A DNA stretch of 64,000 nucleotides, taken from assembly GCA_023079485.1 (NCBI GenBank), contig CM041083.1, positions 151,360,552 to 151,424,551 on the forward strand, given 5' to 3'. The stretch comes from Archilochus colubris. Its lineage: Eukaryota > Chordata > Aves > Apodiformes > Trochilidae. The position numbers and the translations under genes were made by a program. This document shows, piece by piece, positions 1 to 12,868 of the stretch (position 1 is its first letter; each line of letters begins with the position of its first letter). The notes beneath the pieces were generated by a model. The model saw only the letters and a list, made by a program, of their open reading frames with translations. It made no database searches and was not told where the DNA came from.

Positions 1-3000
1 GAATGTAAGAAGAGAACACTCCTCTTCTGGAGTACTGGCAGATAAACCTACAGTTTGGAATTGAAGAAGCAGATTAAGATAATTTAGAAAAATATAAAGT
101 TAAAAAAAATGTAAAAGATTGAGCAACTGGGAAAAAAGACAGAATGGAGTGAAGCTACTGAGTATTTACTGTCAGGTTATCTTTATAAGAAAAACAGCAA
201 AAATTAAATACAAAAATCTTGACAAGGACCAGTAAAACCATACAGGTAAAGGAACTCCAGTAACCTAGACAGTCAAAACCTTAGCACTCTGATTTGGCAG
301 CTTCTTTAGCTATCCCACCTGAGGGGGAAAGATGAGTTGGAAAGACTTGTAATTAACAGGAAAGCAAAAATTAGTCAAAGAAAGAAACTTTCCCTAGAAT
401 GATACGCATATAAGACAGGGTAACTGTCTGCAGAGGTAAAGGACTCCTTGCAGTAGGGGTGCAGAGGGAAGAACATTTTGAGAGTGTGTTAAGTTTTTTT
501 TTAAATGTACTAAGGGGACTGTGGAGATCTTAAAAACCTAAGGGATGTTTAAAAAAGGGAAAAGGAAGAAACTGAGAGAAGGACTGATGCAGTTGTTAGT
601 CACTCAGGAGCACACAGTCAAAGACAGGTGATAAATGTGTCATATTCATTTTTTAGTTTATTAAACCCCTGTCAAATGACTACAAATTACTTAGAAAGGA
701 AGGTTTCATGCCAGCGTTATTTTTGTGACTAATGGCAGTAAGCAGGGAATTCACATTTAAAGTGAAACAAAAAAAAAAAACCAAACACAGAAAGCCTTTT
801 AAGCCCACCTATCACGATTCCACCAAGTATCCACCTTCTCAAACGTGGTCATATCTATGTAATTGCATGAGAAATACTTCTTTAGTTCCCACATCTGCCT
901 ACATGACAGTTCTCCTGCAAGCTGAATGCAGACCTACCCCAGTCCTCCTAGCTCTCTGCATCCTTCTTTCTCTGAAAATAAAACGTATTAGTTCTAAGAT
1001 TTTTATTGCTTTTCTCAATTTGTTGTTACAAAGCTCCTCTGAAAATCTCTAAGTCCTGAATGAATGTAATGTCCTGAATGAATTAGAATATAATGGTGTT
1101 AATCACAAAGGAAAGCTGCTATAATTTTGCCAAACTGTGTTTGCTCCAGTTTCATTTTAAGTACTTACTTTGGTTTACATTTATGGATTGCTTAAATTGA
1201 TGTTTGTGTTGGTTTTCACCCAAAAAGATATTTAAAGATGTAGGAAAACTCAGTAGTGAAGGTCAACAGTGTACAATCAACAGATTCATCATGCCAGGTA
1301 TACAGCACTCATCAGAACTTAATTTCCTTAAATGTTATGATATTTAGAACACCTCTTGCATTTTGATGAGCAGCCCCTGGATTTCTTGAAAAGCAGCCCA
1401 ATTAAAAAATAATGAACCTATTTTTTTCTGAAACTGACTCATTATCCTGGTGGTTTCCAACAGCAACTTAGAGCTCACTATTAAATCAAATTATTTTGTG
1501 CCTTTTGGCCAGTGATACTTTTGCAACCTTCTAAGGAGCTTCTAAAGTCAAGCAATTTTCCCAGGAGAAAATTTTACAGTTGCTGTTATTCCCACTGCTG
1601 AGTTTATATCTAGGCTCCAAAAGCAAATAAAACTTCTAGTGTAAACAGATAGAACTTAACAGGATGCTCAAGACCTCTCTATTCTACCTTAACCTTAGTG
1701 GAACACCTTAGAGAAAGGAGTCTAGCTTCATATTCAGCTGAGAACACCAGGATTTCTGCTGCTGACTCTCCTCTGATTATTTTTTTGCTTTTGTTTTTAT
1801 AGTGCTGTTCTTCAAAAAAAAAAACATTCACCGGATGCACAATGTTATAACAACCTTTTGGCAAGGGTCTACAAGAACTGCTCTTCCCCACGGCCCACCC
1901 ACACTAACAGGAAAATAGAAACATCTTCCAGCAAGGTTTTGTGTTCTGCGTACATCTCTGAGGAAGAATCAACCCATTGTTTGGAACTGCAACCAACCCA
2001 AAACTCACCTTTGACATTATTCACATGCACTTCCAATAGCTTTTCCACAAAAGACTCACTCCTGCAGAAAACAAAAAATATTCCTGTGTGCAGTTTCACA
2101 CCAACTCAGCATCACTTTTTGAGTATCCTGCCAGGTGGGAGAAGGCAATTTGTACCTTCAGAGTCCATGTGCTTGTTTGGAGCAAAACTGATGTATCAAA
2201 ATGGTTTAGGATGCCTGGGGATCTGTAAGCCAAAGGGCCAGCAGCCACCTACACTGGGAACCATGTTAATCCAAACTGGTCCCTATAGAACATCACATTT
2301 CAAGGTGTAGATGCTTGTTTACACTGTGGTTTCTCCCCTTACAGTACTTAAAAGAAAAAAGACTTGCTCCCACTACTGACAAATGATAACAAGGTGACAG
2401 GAACATTCACTGTACTTTGTCTAATTTAGGCTACAGTGGCCCAAGCAATGAGTTCCCCATCAAATCTCTGGGGAAAATTACTCCATAAACCAAAGCGTCT
2501 GTCACACATCTTTTAGATTATCGCTGCAATTGCAATTATTATTGCAATCTAGTATTTGATTACTAATAATTTAAATAAAATTATCAGCACAGGAAGAAAA
2601 TTTAAATTGTTTAAATATTCAAAAGGAAAAAAACAAGGGGGAAAAAATCCTTCTATGCTGACCAATTTCCAATCTGGTTATGTTTTTTATTAAGAAAAGC
2701 TTCAAGATCAAATAGCAATGCCAGTCAACTTCACAGCTACCTTATGTTTAAATAGATTTATTATGGGCAGAGCTCTCCTTGGCAAAGAAAATTAATTTTG
2801 CCAACCTGCTCTCAATCTTTTCTATCACTATTCTTCCCCATTACAAGAAGTAATTATTTCTTGGGCAAAAGCAGAGTGAAGAAACTATCTAGCCAAGTGC
2901 AGCCTGCCCCCACCTCATGGAGGAATTGCAGATTCAGGATACTGGTTTCAGTCTGTTTTCTATTAGGCAGCTTACACAAAAATATTCATTCATTTGTTGG

Positions 3001-5268
3001 ACTGGAGCTGGAGAGAATGTTTCAGCTCTTTCAAAAATAGTGTCCTCTGATATGCTACCAGTCAAGCCCAAAACTGAACACTCCCTCTGGCTTACTGAAC
3101 ATGCCATTATCTATCCACAGTGGAATCATATCAAAAGGAAAGATGTCATGCATCCCTCCAAAAAAAGGGCCTTGAAGATGTTTTCCCAAAAGATGAGGGG
3201 TGAGGACACAACTCTCTCACTCATCAGCATCCCTCACAGAACCCTTCTCCTAGGTTACAGTCACTGGCTGATAATTCAGCTGTTGGAATTAATTCTCCTC
3301 ATGCATTGTATCCTGTAGCCTTAGGCACCTATATGAGAACTTTATCTTGCACGTCGGGAAGCTGCCTAAAAATAAGGGGCTCTATCAGTAAATACAGCAA
3401 TGGCCTAACTCTTTGAAGAAGTAGTAAGTATTGCAACATATATAAGTAATGTTAGAAAATTATTGTTCTGATATTTTTCTTTCTTCTGAAATGAGGAGGC
3501 ATGTATGTGTGTGTGCAGCATAAACATGAAATGTTCTGGGCAGAACAGAAAAGAATGATTTAGAAAAAAAGGGAAGGAGTCCCTCATAAACAACAGAGAA
3601 ATTTTTCAGAATATATTCTTGAGCTTGCCTTTGCAAACCAAGTCCTCACTGTTGAAAGGTATTCATGCACCTCTCTTGTAAAATTAGATTAACCAAGATG
3701 TTTTTTCAACAAGAATTTGTTTGAATATTGAGTTCCTGCTATTTGTAACACAACCTAGTAAGTGCCTTTGCTCCAAAGGGGTCCATATGATCAGCACATA
3801 CAAATCACAGCAGAGTGAAATAAAAGGAGACAAATATTTGTGGAATAAATATAAGTAATGTTTACAGATTTGATTTCAATATGAGAGTGTCAAAAATACA
3901 AGTATCTATTGATCAGACAAGATGTTTGCTCACTGTTACCATCATCTCCACAAGATGTTTATGGTTGAAAATTGTAAGTAACTCATAATTGCTGATTTAA
4001 GCTAATTAAGACCGTACCCTCTGTATCTTTACATGGAAAAAACACCAAGACACACAACCTCTAAGCCCTGTTTTGAGGCTTTTTTTTTGCTACATCAGTC
4101 CTTCCCATATGACTCATCTGAACACTCACTGCATGCAACAGTTTGAGCAGCTCCCAACATCAGGCAAACCACAGAAAGGAACAAAATGATCAGCTCTTAC
4201 ATATCAGCCATTAAAATGATGATGATTCCAATCTGCCAACTCCATTAGTCTTTCTAGAAAGGTTTATTGTCCACACTGTACAATTACTCTAATAATTATG
4301 TTGAAAGAATTATAAAAAATAAGCTAAAAGTATATAAAGCAATAGCTGAGATACATGTATGATACTTCATCCAATCTGAAATTCAGGGTCCTGAATCAAA
4401 ATTGCTCAGCATTAAAGACTAATATCTGGATGAATCTACTCTAAACTGTAGAATTTTCTTCAATCTTGAGTTTGATTTTTTCTGGTGTTTCAGCTAAAAA
4501 GGACATGAAAATTCTGCAGAGTTTCCTCCTCTGTCAAGAGCAGAGAGGTCTATTTTCTTCTTGCATGAAGAAAATGGCAGTGACCAACACATCACCAGAA
4601 ACATGGAAATTAGTCTAAAATTATCAAAGAAGCCTAAATTAACAATTAAAGAAAAACTATGCAAATTTTAAAAGGAAAATTGGGCCTTACTTATAACCCA
4701 AAAATTTGCAACAAAATATCTTGGGGAAAAAAGCTGTCTAATTTATGATATAATTTCATCAGACGTTTCGAGCGTAAGGGACTGTCTGGTTACATGGATA
4801 TACCTCCATACTTCTGTGCATTCTTCTCAGTTGAAGATAAGACCTTGGTCTTAGGCAAATTGTGAGAGAAGAGCAATTTAAATCCATTCCAGATATGGAA
4901 AAGCTCCATCTGAGCAATGGGCTGTCTATATGCGTTTAAGTATCCACCAGGGATCAGATTTTGGTATACAAGGTACAAAGATTTTGTGGTTTGGCCAGCT
5001 TCTCCACTGATCATAGATTGTGCTTTAGACAATGATTTACAGTGTCCAGCTGGAGCTGTTTTAAAAAGCAAACTCAGACTCTAAATTGCTAATTAACAAG
5101 GTACAAAGATGCTTCGACAAAGTATCCATCAATTATTGTAGTAATCTCAGAGGGATATGAAGTTGGTGTCCTTTGAAAGGACAATTAAAAAATTAAGCAG
5201 CATATTTATTTGTACTAGATTTGTCATTTAGGTAATAGAAAATGTTTAAACAGTATGTAAATTACTAT
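1..5268. other. Intronic AT-rich DNA, nothing recognised
   Basis: Unique-looking AT-rich sequence with no recognised exon, RNA gene or transposon. The longest open frames (150 codons at 1858-2310, 133 codons at 2917-3318) have no recognisable domain and low-complexity or random-looking composition, so I do not call them genes. Confidence 0.6.
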
Positions 5269-5288
5269 GATGTCACAATTGTGACATC
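5269..5288. repeat. Perfect 20-bp palindrome
   Basis: The sequence GATGTCACAATTGTGACATC is identical to its own reverse complement. It contains two inverted TGTCA/TGACA cores (the TALE-homeodomain TGIF/MEIS/PKNOX type) and a central ACAATTGT made of overlapping SOX-like half sites. The palindrome is directly visible; any binding role is inference. Confidence 0.8.
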
Positions 5289-6052
5289 TTATGAAGAAAT
5301 AATGGCATAAATATAAAATGCTCTTTGCAGATAGAAGTGTCCCTTCTTTATAATTCTCTGGTGCTTCAAACAATTAAATTGTAATTTTGAATTTTGATCA
5401 TTTACTGCTTTACGTAAAAACCCTGCGATTAATTCTCTGCCATCAGCTGCATTCAATGGAGAAGACAGTAAGAAATCAAGTTTGGGGTTCTTTAACTCGA
5501 AAACATGGTAGCAGAAGTGTGCAAAAGTACCCCACAACCAATTTTATTACAAGTCAATTTATCTGTGGCGCTTCATATGCTGTCTCCATAATTAAAGAAG
5601 AAAGAGGCTTTGGAGTTCTCATTCAAAGAATGGCACAGGACTTCTGAAGATCAGCTTTAAGAACAAGTTAATCACTATTTCAGTGCTCAGTTTCAGGAAG
5701 TCATTTCTGGAGTCCTTCCCCTTCATCAGCCATACTACACTGCAAAGACAGGTGCTTCTATTTAATCAATACATTTAAGTTATGGTGCAGGTATTCAATT
5801 AACAATGCTCATTGCCTACCCAAAGCCAGCATGACAGACCATCTTTGAACAAAAGTGGTCAAGGATTATTGCTCCAGGCTTTTCACCAATTCAATAAATA
5901 ACCTTTCCCTTTCCCTGTGCCATTATTTTAAATAGCTTCCTTTTTCCTTTTTTAAATGAGATTTTGATTTTCTGGTCAGAAACACCTAATTCTCTGATCA
6001 GCCAAAAAAACCTATTTCGCAATTTTGATAAGCATGGTCTGGTTTTCCTGCC
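5289..6052. other. Intronic DNA, nothing recognised
   Basis: AT-rich intronic sequence without a recognisable feature. Confidence 0.55.
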
Positions 6053-6121
6053 TTTTTTTTTTTTTTTTTTTTTTTTTGGCAGCTAGCAGAAGATAGGTTA
6101 CTTCACAAAAAAAAAAAAAAA
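6053..6121. repeat. T25 / A15 inverted homopolymer pair
   Basis: A run of 25 T (6053-6077) is followed after 29 bases by a run of 15 A (6107-6121). The two runs can form a 15-bp A/T stem. This could be the remains of two oppositely oriented poly(A) retroposon tails, but no retroposon body was recognised on either side. Confidence 0.85.
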
Positions 6122-7149
6122 CTTTTACTTTTTAAGTAAATTCTTACTGTGGGTCAGCGTTGGCATCTTCTTTCACATATCTGAAATTGCTTTAAATACA
6201 TGCATGTTAGGCAAAGTTTGGATCAGACAAGAATACTGTAACTTGCAATGACTAACTGGTCTGAGTTAGAAACTGTTCAAGAGGTATTTTCTGTATTTCT
6301 CTACAACACGGATAACGCTGGCAGACAAAATGATATTCTTATCAAAGGAATCTGAATTTCTCATATGCAGTATTATCTTATATTTTGTAAATAAAAAGCT
6401 AAAAGAGAAATATTTATATTATGTGTTTTTGCTGTGAAACAACTTTGTGTAACTAAGATGAAGTCAACTGTTCATACTTTTAGCTCCTTTCTCTATGAAA
6501 TATTATGTTAGTTTAAGAGAAAAGACAAAAAACACATCAGGTTTAGCCACTGGATACGGGGTGCTCATCATACTTCTGTCACTGCATTATTTAAACTTCT
6601 TAGAGACTAGCACAAATTCCAAAATTATTCAGAAATTAAAAGATATATTAAACAGCTTCTGAAGTCTGCGGACTGACGGATACTTCAAACACACAACAAA
6701 GCATCTTCTCGCTGCTTTTAGTATCTTACATTTCAGCACTACTATGAGTAAAATTTCATTTTTTAAGGTAAAGTTGCAGGTAGCTGAGAATGACTGCCCT
6801 AAGGTGAAGAAAATATTTAAAACATGAAAACAACAATAAATAGAAGTATATAAACCTGCAGTCTAACAATCCAATCAATTTGCCTCATAAACTTGAAATT
6901 TCAATGTGCCATAAAACCAGCAGACACCCACTTAACTGACCACATTAACTATCACATATCGGCATGGTAACAAACAGAGAGTTTTCTTATTGCATTTTGG
7001 TTCCATGTGAGCAAGACCCTTTCCTCTTGCAGTTTCATGATAATTGTGAGGCATCCACCACCAAATGTTAAGGCCTGCTTTCTCATCATGACTTCAGGCA
7101 CAGGTTCCCACATACCCTCTTGAGTAACTTCAAGATCTTTTTCAGTGGG
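6122..7149. other. Intronic DNA, nothing recognised
   Basis: AT-rich sequence between the homopolymer pair and the LTR copy. No gene or repeat was identified. Confidence 0.55.
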
Positions 7150-7759
7150 TGTCCTGGTTTTGCTGGGACAGAACTGTAAATCATTTTTCTGCTCAGGGAA
7201 ACTGTAGTTTTGATGGGCAGCAGAGGCCAATCCTACGAGAACAAAAGAGAGAAGATGCTCTGGTACGTGGGTGTCTGTAGTGACAAAGTTCAACCACGCA
7301 CTTGTGGAGGATAGGAGGGACAAAGCCCAGGACAACTGACCCAAGCTGGCCCACCTGAGTGTCCCGTATCATGAAAGTCACCATCACTATATATCAGGAA
7401 GTCTGAGGGGGTGTTGTTCTATCTACAATGGCTGCCTTCCCAAGACTGTCCCATCTGCCTTGTCAGCCATGCCATGCCATGCCTGAGCACTGCTCCTGCT
7501 GTGACCATCACATTCTCACTGGAGCTGTCATTACCACAGGGATGGGCATTCACCTCTCACTGCTAGAAGAGATCAAGTCACAACTGCTATCTGAGGCTGA
7601 GTCTAACTTTGTATCTTGTATTAACATTGGGGTTCATTTTTATTACTATATTACATGTTTCCATTTCCACAGGTCTCATTTCCTTTTCCTGATTCCCCCT
7701 CTCAGGTGGGGCTGGATGATAGAACAACCATCCAAATGGTGACAGTGGGTTAGCTATCA
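7150..7759 (+). mobile_element. Solo LTR of an ERVL-like avian endogenous retrovirus
   Basis: Begins TGTCCTGGTTTTGCTGGGAC, the characteristic start of a common avian LTR family with a TGTCCTGGTTT..GCTGGGA 5' end. Further blocks agree in order: a 'GGACAACTGACCCAAGCTGG' block near 7331-7350, a TATA-like ACTATATATC near 7386, and a pyrimidine/T-rich R-U5-like end with a CCCCCTCTCAGGTGGGG block near 7696-7712. The length of about 610 bp is normal for this family. No internal retroviral sequence was seen on either side, so it is most likely a solo LTR from recombination. It has many point changes and indels, indicating an old copy. Flanks show only a poor target-site match (GTGGG versus ATGGG). 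The 3' edge is approximate. Confidence 0.7.
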
Positions 7760-9850
7760 GATGGGCTCACTGGTGTGGATCAGCAAGTCAGACTCCCACG
7801 CAGTGAGGTGAGGTGTAAATGAAAACATACTTCAGTAGTCTGGAGCCATGCCTTTTTCTAGGTTTAAAAGAGGTTTAAGCCAGAAACTCAGTCTGCTCTC
7901 TCAGGCCGTGGAGTACAGTTATGTGAAACTCACAACAAGAGACAGACATTGTTCTCTCTGCAATGAGACAATGACATATTAGGGACTGAGCTTGAACTAC
8001 TGAGAACTGCCCACTTAGCTGAGCAACAAGCACTGAAGGAACAGTTCAACAATAGAAATGCCAATACATCCAGAGCATGATAACTCAGGTTGCCACAGTG
8101 TCTTTGAGATTAGATGGTGAGAAAAAGGAGACATCTACAGACTGTATGGTGCAAAAGGAGCATTAAAAAAAATAATAATAAGAAAGAAAGAAATGGAGTA
8201 CCTCTGCATCCTATTCATCAGAAATAGAGCAGCACTTTTAACTTTTTCAGTCTTCTTCCCTCCACCTAGGACTTGAAAGGTCTTAAAACCTAACAGTGAA
8301 TGCAAACTGAGTCAAGCAATGAGAGAAAGTAGTACTCCCATTCATGCTTCATCTTCCAGTAATCTCCAACAATTCATCCTACCTATATTCTCTACTTGGT
8401 TCTCTGAGTCAGGTTTTTGCTGGCCTTTATTCCTCTATCTAGAGCTGTGTATTTGTAGAACAAAGCCACACATTGCTACATTCACTAAAGACTATCCAAA
8501 ATGAAAACATAGATCAATGTGTCATCTAATGGTTGTTACAGATTCAAATGCTGCAACCACAAATGCCAGCACTTTATCCAAAATGTTACCTCTGCTACTT
8601 GATTGATATCACCAGAAAAATTAACCTTAGACAACAGCAGCTCAAAGAGAAACATTTCCTGAATGTTCAAGAAACTGAACCCTGAACTGAAAAGAATCTA
8701 CAGGAAATGCTACACAGGACCTGACAAGAGCCTCCTTGTCTGTGATCATCAGTCAGCACCATCAGATTTTTGCACGGATAGTTGTGCGTAAAGATCCTTT
8801 CGCTAATATTTACTTCACTACTTAAAAAATAATTCTATTTCCTATATTAATTACTACTTATAGGGTCTTGAAGGAAAACAGCAAAGTCAGAAGTCAACTG
8901 GAAACATACAACATGAGGGTGGTACTGAAGCATTCACAAAGAACATCTGGAATACTTCTCACAACAATAGCAACACCCATGTCCATCCTCACACTCTACC
9001 ATACCTTTTTTTCTAATACCCAGATGTTCAAAATTCTCATCCCATGTGTTGACTTCTCTCCAAGACAAACTTGGACAAAAGCCAGATGGGTTGTCCCTAT
9101 AGTCTGCAGGTTGTTAGAAACCCAACGCTCAACTCAGAGGGATGTGGCCAAAAATATCAGTGAAATTTATGTCTGCCATTATCAACATGGAAAGAGCCAC
9201 AGAGACTGACAAACCATCTGTCAACAGAGAGGTCTAGTTCTTGACTTAGAGGACTGGTTATATTACCTACTGCTTAGTCAAGCATCAGGCTTGAACTAAG
9301 TGAATTCCCCAAACAGTGGGACTGGTGTGGCTGACTTAGCCTTTGATCTTTCTGACATATATGAACTGGGTAGTTTTTTATTGTGCATACTTTGCATTCA
9401 TGTGTGTTTGTACATGTGTTTTTCAGATGGGGCCCAGGAACTGAAGTTTCAACCCAGTATGCATATACCTATCTTGGTAGTGTATAGCTTCTTTAGATCT
9501 TTAAGTGCTTAAATGTGACTTTAAGGCCAATCCAGGTAAAAGCCATGATTGTACCCACACATGCACACACATGCACAAGCACAGATATGGCTGCATTATT
9601 CTGTACCTAATTTAATGCAACAGCCCTGCAAGATGCTTGTTAAAAGCAGTCAAGGCTTCCATTTATTTCAGGAGATTTGTCTTGCTATTTTAAACCCAAC
9701 AGGTCAGTGAGCAGGTCCCAGGCTCCATTGTTAGTCAAACATCTGAAGAAATGCTCCTTTCAGGAGAAAGAAAAAAAACAAAACAAAAAAAAACCTAAAA
9801 ACCCCACCAGCTTAGGATGCTGGAGACCCTTTACATCTACTGCTCAGCTG
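7760..9850. other. Intronic DNA with minor simple repeats
   Basis: No gene recognised. Contains a short AAT/AAAG-rich patch (about 8165-8193), a TG/CA-rich patch around 9555-9580 and an A-rich patch with C interruptions at about 9769-9805. Confidence 0.55.
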
Positions 9851-10370
9851 GAGACGGGGTTAAAAGGCCATTAGAAGTGCAAGGTGACAGATCTCACAGG
9901 CTAGGCCAGCCAGAGAACATTTTGCTGTTTGCATTAGGAATATCAGCCCTCCCTGCTTCAAGGTGAGGGCAAGCAGCTGGCGGGTCTCCATCCCAAGGCT
10001 GGGGTTGGGCTGAAGAGCCTCCTGCTGGGGCCCTGGGTATCTACAGGTGCTGGTGAGACACCAACCTTCCAGAACTAGTAATGACCCCTGGCTTTGCTCA
10101 CCCACCAGAGACTGGCACAGCCGGGTGCAGCTGCAAGGCTCCAGTCGCTGCAGTCGGTGGGAGGGAGCCCGGGCATCCTTTTTGGAGCACCTGTACATCT
10201 TCTGCATTTTGCAGTGGCTCAAGAGAGTGAAGTACCTTTGTTTCACTTTGCTGTAAGGAAAAGGTCACGCTAGCCGAAAGAAGCTTGCTGGAGAGAGATG
10301 GTGTTCTTTGTGACAGCTTCCTGTACAGACAGGTGAAAATTTTCTTATTAGGGAAGATCATTTTTTGGAT
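9850..10370. other. GC-richer patch within intron 1
   Basis: Composition rises in G+C and CpG relative to the flanks (for example around 9960-10180). Overlapping open frames occur on both strands: 128 codons on the minus strand at 9860-10246, and 87 codons on the minus strand at 10098-10361. None shows a recognisable domain. It could be a regulatory element, an alternative exon or an old unrecognised repeat. Confidence 0.35.
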
Positions 10371-12714
10371 GTTTGCAAGGGTTCTTGTAGCTATGAGTAG
10401 TAAAGAAAGTAAACCCGAGTTTCAGTAGGCATTAGACTGTTTTTATATATAGAGGAATGAAGTGCTAAGAATTTTACTAGGCGTATGTTTTCCTGCCATC
10501 TGCAACACATTTTAAATTGCAACTTGTAATGTATTCTCTCTGTTTAGCATAATAACTATTCTCCCTTTAAACACCAACCTTTATATGCTGTTCTTAGGAA
10601 TTTGTGGAGAAGTGTTAATTCTTTTACACATATTTAAGCCGCTAAAATAATTATGCCTGGTAGTATGAACACTGAAAACCACAGAATGAAGTTTCCCTTC
10701 CCAGGGAGATAGCACCCATTAACCAGGTACGAAGGGGAGCATACAGTCATGGTTCACTGAAAACGTAATTTCATTTTTCTAGTAATGGGACTGCTGATAC
10801 TTTGATACCGTAATGGAGCTTTAAGCACCAAGCTTGTTATTTCAACTAGAAACTTTAATGTAATTATGCATTTTTACTTTATTAAGCAGAAAGGACAACT
10901 AGTATGAGTAGTTTTCTTACATGTATTATGGAGAAGACAGAGATCTCCAAGTGACACTGCAAGATGCTCAAGTCATTCAAAAGAAATGACAGGTGGTAAT
11001 TTTAAAGACGAATTACCCAGAAAAGGTTTTATTGTTGATCACTTGTTATAAGATTTGCCATTTGCAAGTAATTGTACATTCAGCTGAAACTGACCTTTTA
11101 TGAGAGCCAAGTGGTAATATAAATGAAATGAATATATTCTTTATTGCAGTAATATAAAAAGAATGGCCTGAGCTTTTAACATAGTGCTTGACCTCTCTGG
11201 TGTCTGAACACTACCTACTCTCAAGAGTACTTCACAATAGCATATGATGAAATAACTACTAATAAAGAATTAGAATGTTTTAACACATTAGCACTTAGAA
11301 GTTTAGAAAATATTACAGCTTCAGGTATGCTTTGTGATTACAGATCAGACTAATGACAGAAACGGAGAAGATGATTAGTGTATAAAACACTGAAATTCAT
11401 CATTGCACCAATTATTAAAACACTGTCTTTTCTATTTTGAAGTCCCTCTTTCCAAAATACCATAAAATCACATCAGGAAACTCCAGATGCTGAGATTTCA
11501 AATTCTTGGTCAAAAATTAAATGTTTATAAGCATTAAAACCATGCTGTTTCTCCTCAAAGGCCCTGATCTTACAAACAGTACCTTTAGGCTTAGATGTGC
11601 ATACGTAAGTTGTATTCCCTTCAGCTGCGTCCGTCACACACAAACCAGTAGGTATGTACAAAAGTGACAGCAACGCTGGGTCTTAGTGCTATACTTTTCC
11701 TAGGTAAATGCACACAATGGTTTATCAGTGTGCACCATGCACACACAAAGGAAAAAGAAGGGAGACCATAAGGCAGGGTGACCAGACAGTCTCTTGATGC
11801 TGCAGTTACTGAAGTTACAAACAGATGAGGAGCAGTCATCCACAGTGCAGAAGATACTACTACAATGGCACTAAAAGAAGAAAATTGCACAGATTATGTG
11901 AAATTCTGCATCCATCCTCACTGGCATCACCGAGATCAGGAGTGCATTAATCTCCAATGATCCAATTCACATTTCACAAATTTGCATCGATTATATTATT
12001 GATTTCAGTAAGGCTATTACTGTTTTAGACCCCTGGGACAATTGCTCAAGGTGCATGTGAATCCCTGCTTGTTTCCTGGTCTACACAGGAAATATCCTGT
12101 GTATATCTATTTTATTCATATCTATTTTACATCTATTTTATTCATACAACTGTCAGTGACAGTACAGAGAAACAGTAAAAGAGGCATTAATTAACAAATG
12201 CTTTCATTCTGACTTGGTCAGGAAGATTTTCCCCTGTTCTCCTGTCAATCTATCATTACATGTTAGAGCTACTTAAGGAAAGTGAAACATTCAGAAAGAG
12301 TACCTTGGGAACATCTGACATGTACTAATAGCTCAATTGCGTGAGTGACTGCTGAGTTTATTTTTATTATTATTATTACTATTACCACTTTGGTGCTACA
12401 AGCAACTGTGTTATGCTTGCTAGCTTTCTTCAGTCAGCGCCTCTGTATTATGCTAGTATGAACCCCATTCATCAAAGCACAATTACAAGTAACTCCTGAC
12501 CTTCAAAATGAAGGCTTTGCTTCTGCTTTCATTTCAGTTACTTTCACTATGGTTTCTCTGTGTTGCCAGCATCTCACCTCGTTCATCATCTGCACGGGAT
12601 AACAAAGCTCAATAACTTCTAACAGACTATTCAGAATCAGCATCATTACAGTGGGATGCTTTAGCAGAACACTACTAGTCTTTCTCTAAATACACTACTA
12701 TTCAACATTTAGTT
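10371..12714. other. Intronic AT-rich DNA, nothing recognised
   Basis: AT-rich, apparently unique sequence. A short TTA/TAT trinucleotide tract lies at about 12358-12386. No gene was identified. Confidence 0.55.
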
Positions 12715-12868
12715 AAAAAAAACAAAAAAAAAATAAAAAAACCAAACAAGGAATTCCCCCCCTCAAAAAAAACCCAATCAAACAACAACAACACACAAAA
12801 TTAAAGGAAACAAAAAAACCCTACAACAAAAAAACCATAAACAAAACCACAAGCAACAACCCCCCTTT
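12715..12868. repeat. A/C-only low-complexity tract
   Basis: About 150 bases made almost entirely of A and C, with irregular runs of A broken by C, CC or CCCCCC. G and T are nearly absent. It is too irregular to be a microsatellite. Confidence 0.85.

Noticed and set aside
1858..2310. 150-codon plus-strand open frame
   Set aside because: No recognisable domain and random-looking composition. It overlaps an opposing 76-codon frame and lies in an intron.
2917..3318. 133-codon plus-strand open frame
   Set aside because: No domain or family resemblance; consistent with a chance frame.
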